Shown: positions 27,508-36,306 of the stretch, in pieces
Position numbering within the stretch: the first letter of the stretch is position 1
Layout: each line of letters opens with the position of its first letter
NCBI GenBank assembly: GCA_963764685.1
Contig: CAVXTT010000022.1
Coordinates: 200,799-264,798, forward strand
Direction of reading: 5' to 3'
DNA: 64,000 bases
Source: CAVXTT01 sp963764685
GTDB taxonomy: Bacteria > Bacteroidota > Ignavibacteria > Ignavibacteriales > Ignavibacteriaceae
The notes under the pieces: generated by a model
What the model saw: only the letters and a program-made list of their open reading frames with translations
Databases searched by the model: none
What the model was told of the DNA's origin: nothing
Program-made: the position numbers and the translations under genes

Positions 27508-29031
27508 GGGTCTGTTGCATAATTAGAATATTTTATTGATAGTACAAAGTTTGGTCTGGATGATAAGAATATATAGCTGGGTAGTGTAGTGTATCTTGAT
27601 GGAATGAGCTCTCTTTCTAAAGTGCTTTATTAATCTCTTAAGATTTTGGACAGCAGCTATCATATAGGACCTTTTATGTGCTTTATCCAGACCTCTGGAC
27701 ATAAACTTTCTTAACCCATGACTGTTCTTTGCTTCTGCAAATAGCCCCTCTGAGATCGTCTTTCTTAAAATGTATGCTTCTTTTGCCTCTGGAGTTTTTA
27801 GCCTCTGCTTTAATCTGTCATATTCCTCATAATAAACGCTCTGCCTGACAGTTCTAAACTGAGAGTTGGGACAACATTTTTCCTTAAGAGAGCATCCGGT
27901 ACATTGACTTTTTCTACTCATATAGCGCCGGCACCCCCTCCCTTTATCATATGTATAATACTTTAGCTCCTTCTGGTCTGGACATATAAAAACATCCTTT
28001 TCCTTATCGTAATGAAATTGACCCTTGTCAATCCCTCCTTTAGAGTTAACACTTTTTTGACTAGGTATATACGCCTTAATATCTCTTTGCTCTAATTCAC
28101 TTAAATTCTTTCCAGAACAATAGCCCCTGTCTGCTGAAGCTGCTTCTATAGTTAAATTAAAACCTTTTAACTTTTCTTGTGCTCTGTCTATGGATTCAAT
28201 CAGGTTATGTTTATCATCCCGGTCTGCAAAGCTTACAAGTACATCTGTGATTATTCTGTTCTTGGTATCTGCACAGTATTGAGTTTTATAATATAAATCC
28301 GTTGGCTTACCAGGCTTAGATGCGATTCTGGTGTCAGGGTCAGTTTTGCTTTCATATATATCGTTTATTTTAGTAGCTCCCTTGTTCATTTTTATCATCT
28401 TCTTTATTACCGTTATCCTTGTCTTTCTGCTCAGAATTTTCCTCAAAGGTTTGATTTACATAATCAACTGCTGACAGTGTAGGCCTTTTCCTTTCCACAC
28501 TCTCCATTGATGCATTGGCTTTAACAAGAGTTGAATCAATTGTCTGGTGTCTGCCTTCTATTAAGCCCGAGGCATTGCATAGCTCTAGAACTTTATCAAA
28601 TAATGATTCAAAAATCTCTTTTCCGATCAATCCTCTTGTCCTTGATATTGTGGAATGCCAAGGCAGGCTTTCATCCATATCATATCCTAAAAAGTATCTG
28701 GCTGACAGACTATCACTTGCTCTTCTAACAAGTTCTCTGTCTGAGATGATGTTCTCCAGGTATCCATATAGCTGAAGTTTGAAGAATACTGCCGGATCTA
28801 TTGAAGGTTTACCTGTCCTTCCATATAAGTTTTTGCATTCTTTGTAAAGGAATCTCAAATCCAAGAACTTTAAGAGAACACGATAGAGGTTGTCTTCGGG
28901 GACCAGGTCATCTAAAGTGAGTTTATAGATTAATTTTGGCTCAAATTTCTTATTACCAAGCATAGAGTTTATAAGTTTGTTTTTCCTCCTCTTTCACTAA
29001 CAATATACATGCCGAGTTATGCAACAGACCC
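27508..29031 (-). mobile_element. IS1182-like insertion sequence, 1524 bp
   Basis: The ends are inverted: GGGTCTGTTGCATAA at 27508-27522 matches the complement of the right end (29017-29031) at 15 of 15 bases, with one mismatch before a further match. One transposase gene fills the element and stops inside the left terminal repeat. The element is flanked by a six-base direct repeat, TTAAAA. The family assignment comes from the transposase sequence. It is inserted exactly in the loop of a palindromic hairpin of a chromosomal repeat. Confidence 0.88.
27523..28963 (-). pseudogene. DDE transposase (IS1182-like), with a +1 frame break
   Basis: Two frames reconstruct to 479 residues, the usual length. 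The N-terminal part has LTLDDLVPEDNLYRVLLKF and the helix region GYLENIISDRELVRRASDSL. The catalytic residues appear as TIDSTLVKAN (first Asp), ASADRGYCSGKNL (second Asp) and ISEGLFAEAKNSHGLRK (Glu). A Cys cluster (CTGCSLKEKC) lies between them. The break is at the A5 run at 28389-28393 (T on the plus strand). It needs one base skipped, which is not the canonical -1 programmed slip of many insertion sequences, so either a sequence error or an inactivating mutation is likely. Confidence 0.85.
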
Positions 29032-29220
29032 TTAAAACCGTGGGGCAAATAAGAGCAAAATTATTAACCCCTTCAGGGGTTTACCAATCTTGAACTCAAC
29101 GCAATCCCTGGAAAATATTTTGAAGAATAATTTTTATTTGAGGGAGTTTATCATTTGAAATTCTGTGGTAAACCCCTGAAGGGGTTGAGGAGTATATATT
29201 GATTCCCCCCTCCCACGGTT
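29032..29220. repeat. Right inner half of the composite inverted-repeat element
   Basis: It starts with the right copy of TTAAAA (29032-29037). Bases 29038-29093 are the inverted partner of 27441-27501, differing at only a few positions, and include a GGTAAACCCC-type hairpin. A second AAACCCCTGAAGGGGTT hairpin lies at 29170-29186, followed by TATATATTGATTCCCCCC and then CCCACGGTT at 29212-29220, mirroring the left side. The AT-rich ~70 bases between the hairpins are not matched on the left. Confidence 0.85.
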
Positions 29221-29466
29221 GGAAACCGTGGGCTATTTTGGAAACCGTGGGCTATATGAAAATCGCGGCTATTGGGAAACCTGGGCTATTTGGAAATCAC
29301 GGCTATTTGGAAACCACGGCTATTTGGAAACCACGGCTATTTGGAAACCATGGCTATTTGGAAACCGTGAGCTATTGGGAAACCGTGAGCTATTGGGAAA
29401 CCGTGAGCTATTGGAACCCACGGGCTATGTGGGAACCTGAGGGCTATGTGGAAACCGTAGGCTGTA
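29221..29466 (+). repeat. Tandem array of 14 units of 17-19 bp
   Basis: Fourteen successive units fit GGAAACCGTGGGCTATTT with drift. Units 1-3 correspond one-to-one with the first three units of the left half. Units 5-8 carry CACGG or CATGG instead of GTGGG. Units 9-11 are identical to each other and carry GTGAG. The last three are divergent. The first unit closes a nine-base-pair hairpin with the CCCACGGTT just before it. A long plus-strand frame through the array is a by-product of the repeats. Confidence 0.88.
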
Positions 29467-29548
29467 GACAGATCTCAGAAAACATATTCTTTTTAAATTG
29501 ATTTTGCTTCTTTTTAGGAATATTTTTAGACACCAAATTGAGGTTTTT

Positions 29549-30673
29549 TTGGATACAGAACGGATCATTAATGAAGTGCCCAAGGTTCTGCTGCACGATC
29601 ATCTTGACGGCGGATTACGCACTTCGACTATCATTGAACTGGCTTCGGAATTAAAGTACAATAAATTGCCTACCCGGGACAGCGGCGAGCTTGCACAATG
29701 GTTTCACCGCGGCGCCAACAAGGGAAATCTTACTGAATACCTCCAGGGTTTTGAGCATACAACTGCTGTTATGCAGACCAAAGATGGTCTTGAACGTGCA
29801 GCATATGAAATGATGGAGGATATGAAAAATGATGGTGTCTGCTATGTGGAAACAAGATTCGCCCCATCATTTCATCTGAATAAAGGACTTTATCCTGAAG
29901 ATGTTGTGCAGGCTGTTCTGGCCGGTCTTGATAAAGGTAAAAATGATTTTGGTGTAGGGTACGGACTGATCCTTTGCGGTATGCGAAATATGAAAAATAC
30001 TCTTGAAATTGCAGAGCTGGCTGTCAATTTCCGCCCGCAGGGTGTTATTGGATTTGATCTTGCCGGTGAGGAAGGCGGCTATCCACCTAAAAAACATCTC
30101 GAAGCTTTTCAGTTTATCCAGCGCGCAAATTTTAATATCACCATTCACGCCGGTGAGGCATTCGGAAAAGAATCAATCTGGCAGGCTATACAATGGTGCG
30201 GAGCCCACCGTATAGGACACGCCACACATCTCAGGGAGGATATTGTATTTGATAAGGAGGGAAATGTTGTAGGCTTTGGGGATCTTGCTCAGTATGTCCT
30301 CGATAAACGAATACCGCTTGAAATCTGTCTCCTCAGTAATGTGCATACAGGCGCTGTCGACAGGATCGAAAACCATCCTTTCGGAACTCTTTATAAAGAA
30401 AAATTCAGGGTTACTATAAATACAGATGACCGCCTGATGAGTGATACAACGATGACTAAAGAATTTAAAACAGCAATCGATGTGTTCGGAATTAACCTCG
30501 AGGATGTTGAAAAAATTACGATCAATTCTATGAAATCCGCATTCATTCCTTACAAGGAAAGACTTTATTATATATACCAGGTCATCAAGCCGGGATTCCA
30601 AAAAACGAAGGACAAATTATTATCATTAAAAAATTATTCGGGAGAATATGAAAAAACTGTTCACAAACTATAA
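29549..30673 (+). CDS. add: Adenosine deaminase
   Basis: 374 residues from a TTG at 29549 with TTGAGG six bases upstream; no ATG is available near the N-terminus. Zinc-ligand and catalytic motifs are all present: LLHDHLDGGLRTSTI, GFDLAGEEGGYPP, NFNITIHAGEAFG (His and catalytic Glu nearby), HRIGHATHL and VTINTDDRLMSDTTM. It deaminates adenosine or deoxyadenosine to inosine. The next gene starts 26 bases before this stop. Related members of the family act on other aminopurines, so the substrate is by family similarity. Confidence 0.92.
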   Translation: MDTERIINEVPKVLLHDHLDGGLRTSTIIELASELKYNKLPTRDSGELAQWFHRGANKGNLTEYLQGFEHTTAVMQTKDGLERAAYEMMEDMKNDGVCYVETRFAPSFHLNKGLYPEDVVQAVLAGLDKGKNDFGVGYGLILCGMRNMKNTLEIAELAVNFRPQGVIGFDLAGEEGGYPPKKHLEAFQFIQRANFNITIHAGEAFGKESIWQAIQWCGAHRIGHATHLREDIVFDKEGNVVGFGDLAQYVLDKRIPLEICLLSNVHTGAVDRIENHPFGTLYKEKFRVTINTDDRLMSDTTMTKEFKTAIDVFGINLEDVEKITINSMKSAFIPYKERLYYIYQVIKPGFQKTKDKLLSLKNYSGEYEKTVHKL

Positions 30674-30983
30674 TCTTGAACTTGATAAGAATGAAAAAAA
30701 ACTGCTTACAACTTTCTGCAAACAGGTATTAAAACAAACTGAAGCCGATGATAAATTATTCGGGGAGAATAAAGCATTTAATTCCATAATTCAGAAACTT
30801 AATTCAGACGGGGAAGCAGTAAAACTTACTAAAGATGAGAGGACGAGACTTAAACACCAGCTTGAAGAGAATGTAAGATACCTGAGAAAGAATTCGGAAA
30901 AAGCCTGGTTTCTGAAAAAATGGCTTTTCGGTTCGATGTTAAAGCAGTATGATAATCTTTTAAGCAATCATTTCCAGGGATAA
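30648..30983 (+). CDS. Unknown 111-residue helical protein
   Basis: The frame starts with ATG inside the 3' end of the adenosine deaminase gene (26-base overlap) behind GGGAG, and ends two bases before the urocanase ATG, so it is translationally nested in the operon. It is Lys/Glu/Leu-rich and predicted largely helical, with no signal peptide or membrane segment (for example LTKDERTRLKHQLEENVRYL). I do not recognise a family. The operon position suggests a soluble accessory protein, but that is inference. Confidence 0.65.
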   Translation: MKKLFTNYNLELDKNEKKLLTTFCKQVLKQTEADDKLFGENKAFNSIIQKLNSDGEAVKLTKDERTRLKHQLEENVRYLRKNSEKAWFLKKWLFGSMLKQYDNLLSNHFQG

Positions 30984-30985
30984 GA

Positions 30986-32655
30986 ATGATAACCGTTGAA
31001 GAAAATAAAATTATAAGAGCGCCGCACGGGAACAAAACTTTCATGCAAGGGATGGATCCAGGAAGCTGCAATGCGGATGCTGATGAATAATCTTGATCCT
31101 GATGTTGCAGAAAATCCGGCCGAGCTTATTGTATACGGCGGAAGGGGAAAAGCCGCAAGGAACTGGGAATGTTTTCACGCGATTGTTGATTCGTTAAGAA
31201 GACTCGAAAATGATGAAACTCTTTTAGTGCAGTCAGGTAAACCCGTAGGAATTTTCAGAACTCATACAAATGCACCCAGGGTGATTATTTCAAATTCGAT
31301 GCTGGTCCCCAATTGGGCTAACTGGAATGAATTCAGACGGCTTGAGCAATTGGGATTAACAATGTACGGTCAGATGACTGCCGGCAGCTGGATCTATATC
31401 GGCACACAGGGAATACTGCAGGGCACATATGAAACTTTTGCAGAATGCGGAAGAAAATATTTTAACGGCGACCTTAAAGGAAAGCTTATTCTTACTGCCG
31501 GCTTAGGCGGTATGGGCGGCGCCCAGCCACTTAGCCGCCACTATGAATGGTGCTGTTTGTCTTGCAATTGAAGTTGATAAAACCAGGATAGAAAAAAGGA
31601 TTGAGACCGGATACCTTGATGTTATGACTGAAGATCTTGATGAGGCATTAAATCTGGTATCATCAGCAAAGGAAAAGAAGCAGGCTTTATCAATAGGATT
31701 GCTTGGTAATGCCGGTGAGATCCTACCGCAGATACTGAAGAAAAACGTTATACCGGATATTCTTACAGATCAGACCTCTGCTCACGATACCCTTAACGGT
31801 TATGTGCCAATGAACATGAGTTATGATGAAGCAATTGAACTTAGAAAATCCAATCCGCAGAAATATATTGAACTGTCCAGACAAACAATCGCGGTACATG
31901 TTAAAGCAATGCTTGAGTTTCAGAAAAGGGGAAGTATTACTTTCGATTATGGAAATAATATCCGCGGTGAAGCAAAAGATAATGGTGTAGCCAATGCTTT
32001 TGATATTCCCGGTTTTGTACCTGAATTTATACGTCCCCTATTCTGCGACGGCAAGGGTCCATTCCGGTGGGCTGCCTTATCGGGTGATCCCCGGGATATT
32101 TATGCAACAGATGAAGCAGTTAAAAAGACTTTTCCGGAGAATAAACATCTTTTGAACTGGATAGAACTTGCACAGAAAAAAGTTCATTTCCAGGGACTGC
32201 CCGCAAGGATCTGCTGGCTGGGGTACGGCGAACGTGCAAAAATGGGAAAGGTATTTAATGATCTTGTTGCCGAAGGTAAAGTCAGCGCTCCCATTGTAAT
32301 CGGCAGAGATCATCTCGACTGCGGTTCTGTTGCTTCACCAAACCGTGAAACCGAAGGAATGATTGACGGCAGCGATGCTATTGCAGACTGGCCTATTCTT
32401 AATGCATTGCTGAATTCGATAGGAGGAGCCAGCTGGGTATCTGTACATCACGGCGGGGGTGTAGGTATAGGAAATTCTATTCATGCCGGTATGGTTGTAG
32501 TGGCTGACGGAACCAAAGAAGCTGCTGAAAGGCTTCAGCGGGTGCTGACTTATGATCCCGGAATGGGCATAATGCGTCATTCGGATGCAGGGTATGAGGA
32601 AGCAATTAAAAATGCAAAGAAGTTTGACATAAAAATTCCAATGCTGAAAAAATAA
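30986..32655 (+). CDS. hutU: Urocanate hydratase, with two +1 frame breaks
   Basis: Reconstructed length 555 residues, normal for HutU, which converts urocanate to imidazolone propionate using bound NAD+ in histidine degradation. The start ATG has AGGGA upstream. Motifs: NLDPDVAENPAELIVYGGRG, LVQSGKPVGIFRTH, ITAGLGGMGGAQPL-type nucleotide region, and DQTSAHDTLNGYVP with GDPRDIYATDEAV. The first break lies in an AAAA run at 31034-31037; skipping one base yields GNKLSCKGWIQEAAMRML. The second is at 31530-31533, giving GAQPLAATMNGAVCLAIEVD. No hutH, hutI or hutG is nearby. Confidence 0.93.
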
Positions 32656-32688
32656 TTGGAAACTATTAAATAATTAAAAGGGACCACA

Positions 32689-33879
32689 ATGAAAGTTAAA
32701 GTACTTATAGCCGATAAATTTCCGGAAGTATATATTAAGCAGCTCCAGGATCTGGATCTGGATGTTGTATACTCGCCAAAACTCGGGGAAAATGACCTTC
32801 CCGCAGCAGCAGAGGAAGTTGACATAATAGTTGTCAGATCAACTGTAGTAAATGCCGAGACTATAAATAAAAGCAAAAAGTTAAACCTGATCATCAGAGC
32901 CGGTGCAGGTGTTAACAATATTAATATTGCAGCTGCAAACCAGAAAGGTATCTACGTCGCTAACTGTCCCGGAATGAACTCAATAGCAGTTGCAGAACTT
33001 GCCATTGGATTGATGGTATCCCTGGACAGAAGAATTCCCGATAATGTGATCGATTTCAGGAATGCAAAATGGAATAAAGGGGAATATTCAAAAGCCGAGG
33101 GTTTATACGGAAAGACTCTTGCGATAATCGGAGTTGGGGCTATCGGTAAAGAGGTTGCTAAAAGAGCGCTTGCATTCGGGATGAATGTCTATGGAAAAGA
33201 TATCTCAAGAATTGAAGGGGTAATGATAAAAGATTTCTCTGAGATGGATCAACTGCTTCCAATAGCTGATGTAATATCAATTCACCTTCCTTCGACATCT
33301 GATACTAAAGGGTTATTTAATAAAAAGATGTTCAGTTATCTCAAACCCAATGCCCTTCTCATAAATACTTCGCGTCAGGATATTATTGATGAGGATGCAA
33401 TGCTTGAAGCAATAAAGGAGAAAAATATACGTGTGGCCGTGGATGTATTTAAAGGTGAGCCGGAAGGAAAGACAGGCGAAGTAAAATCAAAACTCCAGGG
33501 TAATCCGAATATCTATGTAACCCATCATATTGGAGCCTCAACCGAGCAGGCGCAGAATGCAGTTGCCGCAGAAACTGTAAGGATCATTAAAGATTATATC
33601 TGCAGCGGTTTAATTGCGCACTGGGTTAACAGGGCAAAGATCACCGATGCAAAATACCAGCTTGTTGCAAAACATCTGGACAAGCCGGGAGTACTTGCAT
33701 CCATTCTTGATATTATCCGTGAAGGAAATATTAATATTGAAGAGATCGAGAATGTAATATTCGACGGCGGAATGGCAGCCTGCTGCACAATGAAACTGAA
33801 ATCTCCTGTCAATGCTGAAATGCTGAAGAAGATGCAGGATGACCCGAATATATTAAGTGTATCTCACGTAGCGATATAA
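32689..33879 (+). CDS. D-2-hydroxyacid dehydrogenase with ACT domain (PHGDH-like)
   Basis: 396 residues. The substrate domain starts VLIADKFPEVYIKQL and continues IIRAGAGVNNINIAAANQKG. The NAD-binding Rossmann motif is GKTLAIIGVGAIGKEVAKRA. Catalytic residues are the Arg in LINTSRQDIIDED, the Glu in VFKGEPEGKTGE and the His in THHIGASTEQAQ. A C-terminal ACT domain (about 320-396, HLDKPGVLASILDIIREGNI) would bind a regulatory amino acid. It resembles D-3-phosphoglycerate dehydrogenase but is shorter than the second copy at 61-63 kb, and usual active-site Gly residues after Arg are Gln-Asp here, so the substrate may differ. Confidence 0.8.
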   Translation: MKVKVLIADKFPEVYIKQLQDLDLDVVYSPKLGENDLPAAAEEVDIIVVRSTVVNAETINKSKKLNLIIRAGAGVNNINIAAANQKGIYVANCPGMNSIAVAELAIGLMVSLDRRIPDNVIDFRNAKWNKGEYSKAEGLYGKTLAIIGVGAIGKEVAKRALAFGMNVYGKDISRIEGVMIKDFSEMDQLLPIADVISIHLPSTSDTKGLFNKKMFSYLKPNALLINTSRQDIIDEDAMLEAIKEKNIRVAVDVFKGEPEGKTGEVKSKLQGNPNIYVTHHIGASTEQAQNAVAAETVRIIKDYICSGLIAHWVNRAKITDAKYQLVAKHLDKPGVLASILDIIREGNINIEEIENVIFDGGMAACCTMKLKSPVNAEMLKKMQDDPNILSVSHVAI

Positions 33880-33955
33880 AACCGGGATTAAAAGATTAGA
33901 GGATTGCATAGATTAAATTTAATCCGTGTAATCCTTTAATCGGTTTAATAAGGGT

Positions 33956-34711
33956 TCAGACAAATTTTACTTCGCGGATCTCGGGAGAAATTCCGTAAAA
34001 ATATGGGAGCTTGAGCAGCTGGTTAATTCCTTCATTATCCTGCTCCGTGAAATCAAAAATGAGATCCGATACATTCCTGCTGATAAATTCCATTGATTGA
34101 TCGGACAGGTCGGATCCGAACTGCTTCTCCTCTATTCTGTCGTATATTTTATTCCCTATTCCCTTTAAAGCGCTGTTCAAAGTTTCCACATGTTCTTTAT
34201 TAGAGGACGCATACAGGAAATTAACATAAGGAGAAGAGATAAGTTCAATTATTTCTTCGGTAAAGCTCAAGCCTTTAGCATACAGTTCCTTTTTATAATT
34301 CAGATCGCCGATAAGCAGAATATTCTTATCAAGGACATTCTCATCGGAAGCGAGGTGAATATTAACATCGGTAATATATGTTTCCTTAAACAGGATCTTA
34401 GATAATATAACTTCAGTAGAGGAGATATCGCCTAAAAGGTAAAGGTCGTTTATTTTTTGATCCTTATTATTAAAATACAACCATGAATTACCAAGTACTC
34501 CTTCAAAAGCAATTCCAAATTCACCTGATACATAGAGATCTTTATGATTTATCAGATCGAGACTGGGAATTAAGCCAGCAGCTTTTTCGTCTGCAGCTAT
34601 CTGCTGGCTGATAACAGCCGCCGGCATAAACTTTATATTTTCTTTTATCTCATCAGGAAGTAATTGAGCAATGAGAATGGTGTATATATTTTTGGGAAAA
34701 ATAAGGTTCAT
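33956..34711 (-). CDS. Unknown 251-residue protein, possibly MqnA-like fold
   Basis: No signal peptide or membrane helix. The segment KAAGLIPSLDLINHKDLYVS followed by a 'gIafeG.l.nswLYFn' stretch and LGDISSTEVILSKILFKETY resembles the layout of chorismate dehydratase MqnA and related periplasmic-binding-protein folds ('vg.iPs..y......i......aI...g.v.Sv.l......i..l.ld..S.tS..L..ill'). The similarity is by eye and weak. It lies downstream of rplS after a terminator and is convergent with the dehydrogenase gene. Confidence 0.55.
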   Translation of the reverse strand: MNLIFPKNIYTILIAQLLPDEIKENIKFMPAAVISQQIAADEKAAGLIPSLDLINHKDLYVSGEFGIAFEGVLGNSWLYFNNKDQKINDLYLLGDISSTEVILSKILFKETYITDVNIHLASDENVLDKNILLIGDLNYKKELYAKGLSFTEEIIELISSPYVNFLYASSNKEHVETLNSALKGIGNKIYDRIEEKQFGSDLSDQSMEFISRNVSDLIFDFTEQDNEGINQLLKLPYFYGISPEIREVKFV

Positions 34712-34720
34712 TTAAAATAT

Positions 34721-34744
34721 AAAAAGGCGTATAGTATACGCCTT
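34721..34744 (-). terminator. Intrinsic terminator after rplS
   Basis: A perfect nine-base-pair stem AAGGCGTAT / ATACGCCTT with a three-base loop is followed on the minus strand by TTTATATTTT. It lies 20 bases after the rplS stop and closes the ffh-rpsP-rimM-trmD-rplS unit. Confidence 0.85.
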
Positions 34745-34763
34745 CAATAATAATAATAATATA

Positions 34764-35105
34764 TCAGCCTTTTGATTTAATTCTTGCAGCTTTACCGGAG
34801 AGATTTCTCAGGTAAAACAATTTAGCTCTTCTGATATCGCCTTTTTTAAGAAGTTCTATCTTTGCGATTTTAGGTGAATAAAAGGGGAAAATTCTTTCAA
34901 CGCCGACTCCGCTGGACATTTTTCTTACTGTGAAAGTCTTCGTCATTCCGGATCCGCGAATGCTTATAACATCCCCTTCAAAAGGCTGAACTCTTTCCTT
35001 ATCTCCTTCAATAACGCGCACGTGAACCTTTATATGATCACCGGACCTAAATTCCGGTCTGTCAGCTTTCATTTGTTCGGGTACTATATTATTTAAATCA
35101 ATCAT
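34764..35105 (-). CDS. rplS: 50S ribosomal protein L19
   Basis: 113 residues with the L19 pattern FRSGDHIKVHVRVIEGDKER, VQPFEGDVISIRGSGMTKTF, TVRKMSSGVGVERIFPFYSP and KIAKIELLKKGDIRRAKLFY. L19 sits at the 30S-50S interface. Its start overlaps the end of trmD by eight bases, the classic trmD-rplS coupling. Confidence 0.97.
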   Translation of the reverse strand: MIDLNNIVPEQMKADRPEFRSGDHIKVHVRVIEGDKERVQPFEGDVISIRGSGMTKTFTVRKMSSGVGVERIFPFYSPKIAKIELLKKGDIRRAKLFYLRNLSGKAARIKSKG

Positions 35106-35801
35106 TGTTTACTCCGCTTATATTTAAATTTCTCCATTTTTCAGTCTGAATCCTGGATTGTTCTTCTTTCCATTTTTTTATTTCTTTTTCATTTCCCGAA
35201 AGAAGCACCTCCGGGACTTTCATTCCTCTGTATTCTGCAGGTCTTGTATATACAGGAGCTTCAATGATTTCACCGTCCTGAAATGAATCATTAAGTGCCG
35301 ATTCACTATCGTTAAGCACACCGGGTATTAATCTTACTATTGCATCAATCATCAGAAGTGCCGGTATTTCACCCCCTGTTACCACAAAATTTCCAATTGA
35401 TATTTCATCGGTAGCAAATTTTTCTCTTACCCTGTCATCTATTTCTTTATAATGTCCGGTTACAAACAGCAGCGTTAGCCGGCGAGGGAAAATCTGTTTG
35501 CCGTTTTCTGATCAAACAATTTTCCTTTGGGTGTAGTAAAGATTATATGATCATAATCTCTTTTCTGCAGAAGCTTTTCAATACATTCAAAGAACGGTTC
35601 AGGTTTAAGCACCATTCCGGGGCCTCCGCCGAACGGTTTATCATCAATCTGTTTATGCTTATTAAAAGCATAATCTCTAACATTATGAACAATAATTTCT
35701 GCTTTTCCTTTATTCACTGCTCTTTTCAGTATACTTGAATCAAGCGGACTGGAAAATATTTCCGGGACAGCAGATATTACATCAATTCTCATCTGTTTCA
35801 T
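35098..35801 (-). CDS. trmD: tRNA (guanine-37-N1) methyltransferase, with a -1 frame break
   Basis: The N-terminal part MRIDVISAVPEIFSSPLDSS, FGGGPGMVLKPEPFF and the C-terminal part VTGGEIPALLMIDAIVRLIP are standard TrmD, which methylates G37 of tRNAs using a knotted SAM site. Between them the frame is lost at about 35475-35485. If one base is added, translation runs ANRFSLAG..LLFVTGHYKEIDDRVREKFATDEISIG with no stop, giving about 231-234 residues. The best start is MRID at 35792; an in-frame ATG three codons upstream also exists. The gene overlaps both rimM and rplS. Confidence 0.92.
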
Positions 35802-36303
35802 ATAAATCTTCCCCCGGTTCCAGGATCATTTCTTTCTTCTCCGGATTAAAGCTCCGAATCAGTTCCTTAACTGCCGGTATCAGGATTTCATTTCCATCAG
35901 GACCTATTACCACATAGACATCGTTTGCGGGCAAGTGCATTACCTCTTCTATCCTTCCGAGCAGTTTATCATTTCTGTATACTGAACTGCCGATCAGATC
36001 GTGAATAAAGAACTGATCTTCGGGCAGACGGACAAGGTGTTCCTGATCTACCAGGATCTCTTTGCCGATAAGCGGCTTAAGATCGCCCGGTGTATCAAAA
36101 TTTCTGAATTTGAGAAATATCTGATCTTTTTTCTTCTTAACATCTTCGATGAAAAATTTCTTTTTCTCATCAAAGAAATCCACATAAACATAAACTAAAT
36201 CAAAGAACCTATCCGGAAAATCAGAATAGGATTGAATCTTTACAAAACCATCCCGGCCTGCCGCCGCTGTTATACGGGCAATTAAAAAGTAATCTTCAGC
36301 TAT
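35782..36303 (-). CDS. rimM: Ribosome maturation factor RimM with an apparent ATA start
   Basis: 173 residues if read from 36303: AEDYFLIARITAAAGRDGFV and KIQSYSDFPDRF form the N-terminal barrel, and SSVYRNDKLLGRIEEVMHLP with DVYVVIGPDGNEILIPAVKE the PRC domain. RimM helps 16S rRNA processing by binding S19. There is no ATG, GTG or TTG before codon 41, where starting would delete the conserved N-terminal domain. An ATA codon at 36303 lies one codon after the khpA stop, seven bases after AAAGGA. Either ATA is used or the base is a G in reality. Confidence 0.85.
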   Translation of the reverse strand: MAEDYFLIARITAAAGRDGFVKIQSYSDFPDRFFDLVYVYVDFFDEKKKFFIEDVKKKKDQIFLKFRNFDTPGDLKPLIGKEILVDQEHLVRLPEDQFFIHDLIGSSVYRNDKLLGRIEEVMHLPANDVYVVIGPDGNEILIPAVKELIRSFNPEKKEMILEPGEDLYETDEN

Positions 36304-36306
36304 AGA

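Noticed and set aside
28389..28393. Programmed frameshift in the IS transposase
   Set aside because: The needed shift is +1 (one base skipped) in an A5 run, not the usual -1 slip with a downstream structure, and the same kind of break occurs in many unrelated genes in this window.
29221..29466. CRISPR-like array
   Set aside because: Units are contiguous 17-19 bp repeats with no spacers, units drift in sequence, and no cas genes are present.
29199..29501. Open plus-strand frame of about 100 codons across the tandem array
   Set aside because: Its protein is a direct read of the 17-19 bp repeat (recurring LETVSYW/FGNHGYLET-like words), frame changes with unit length, and no ribosome-binding site or domain is evident.
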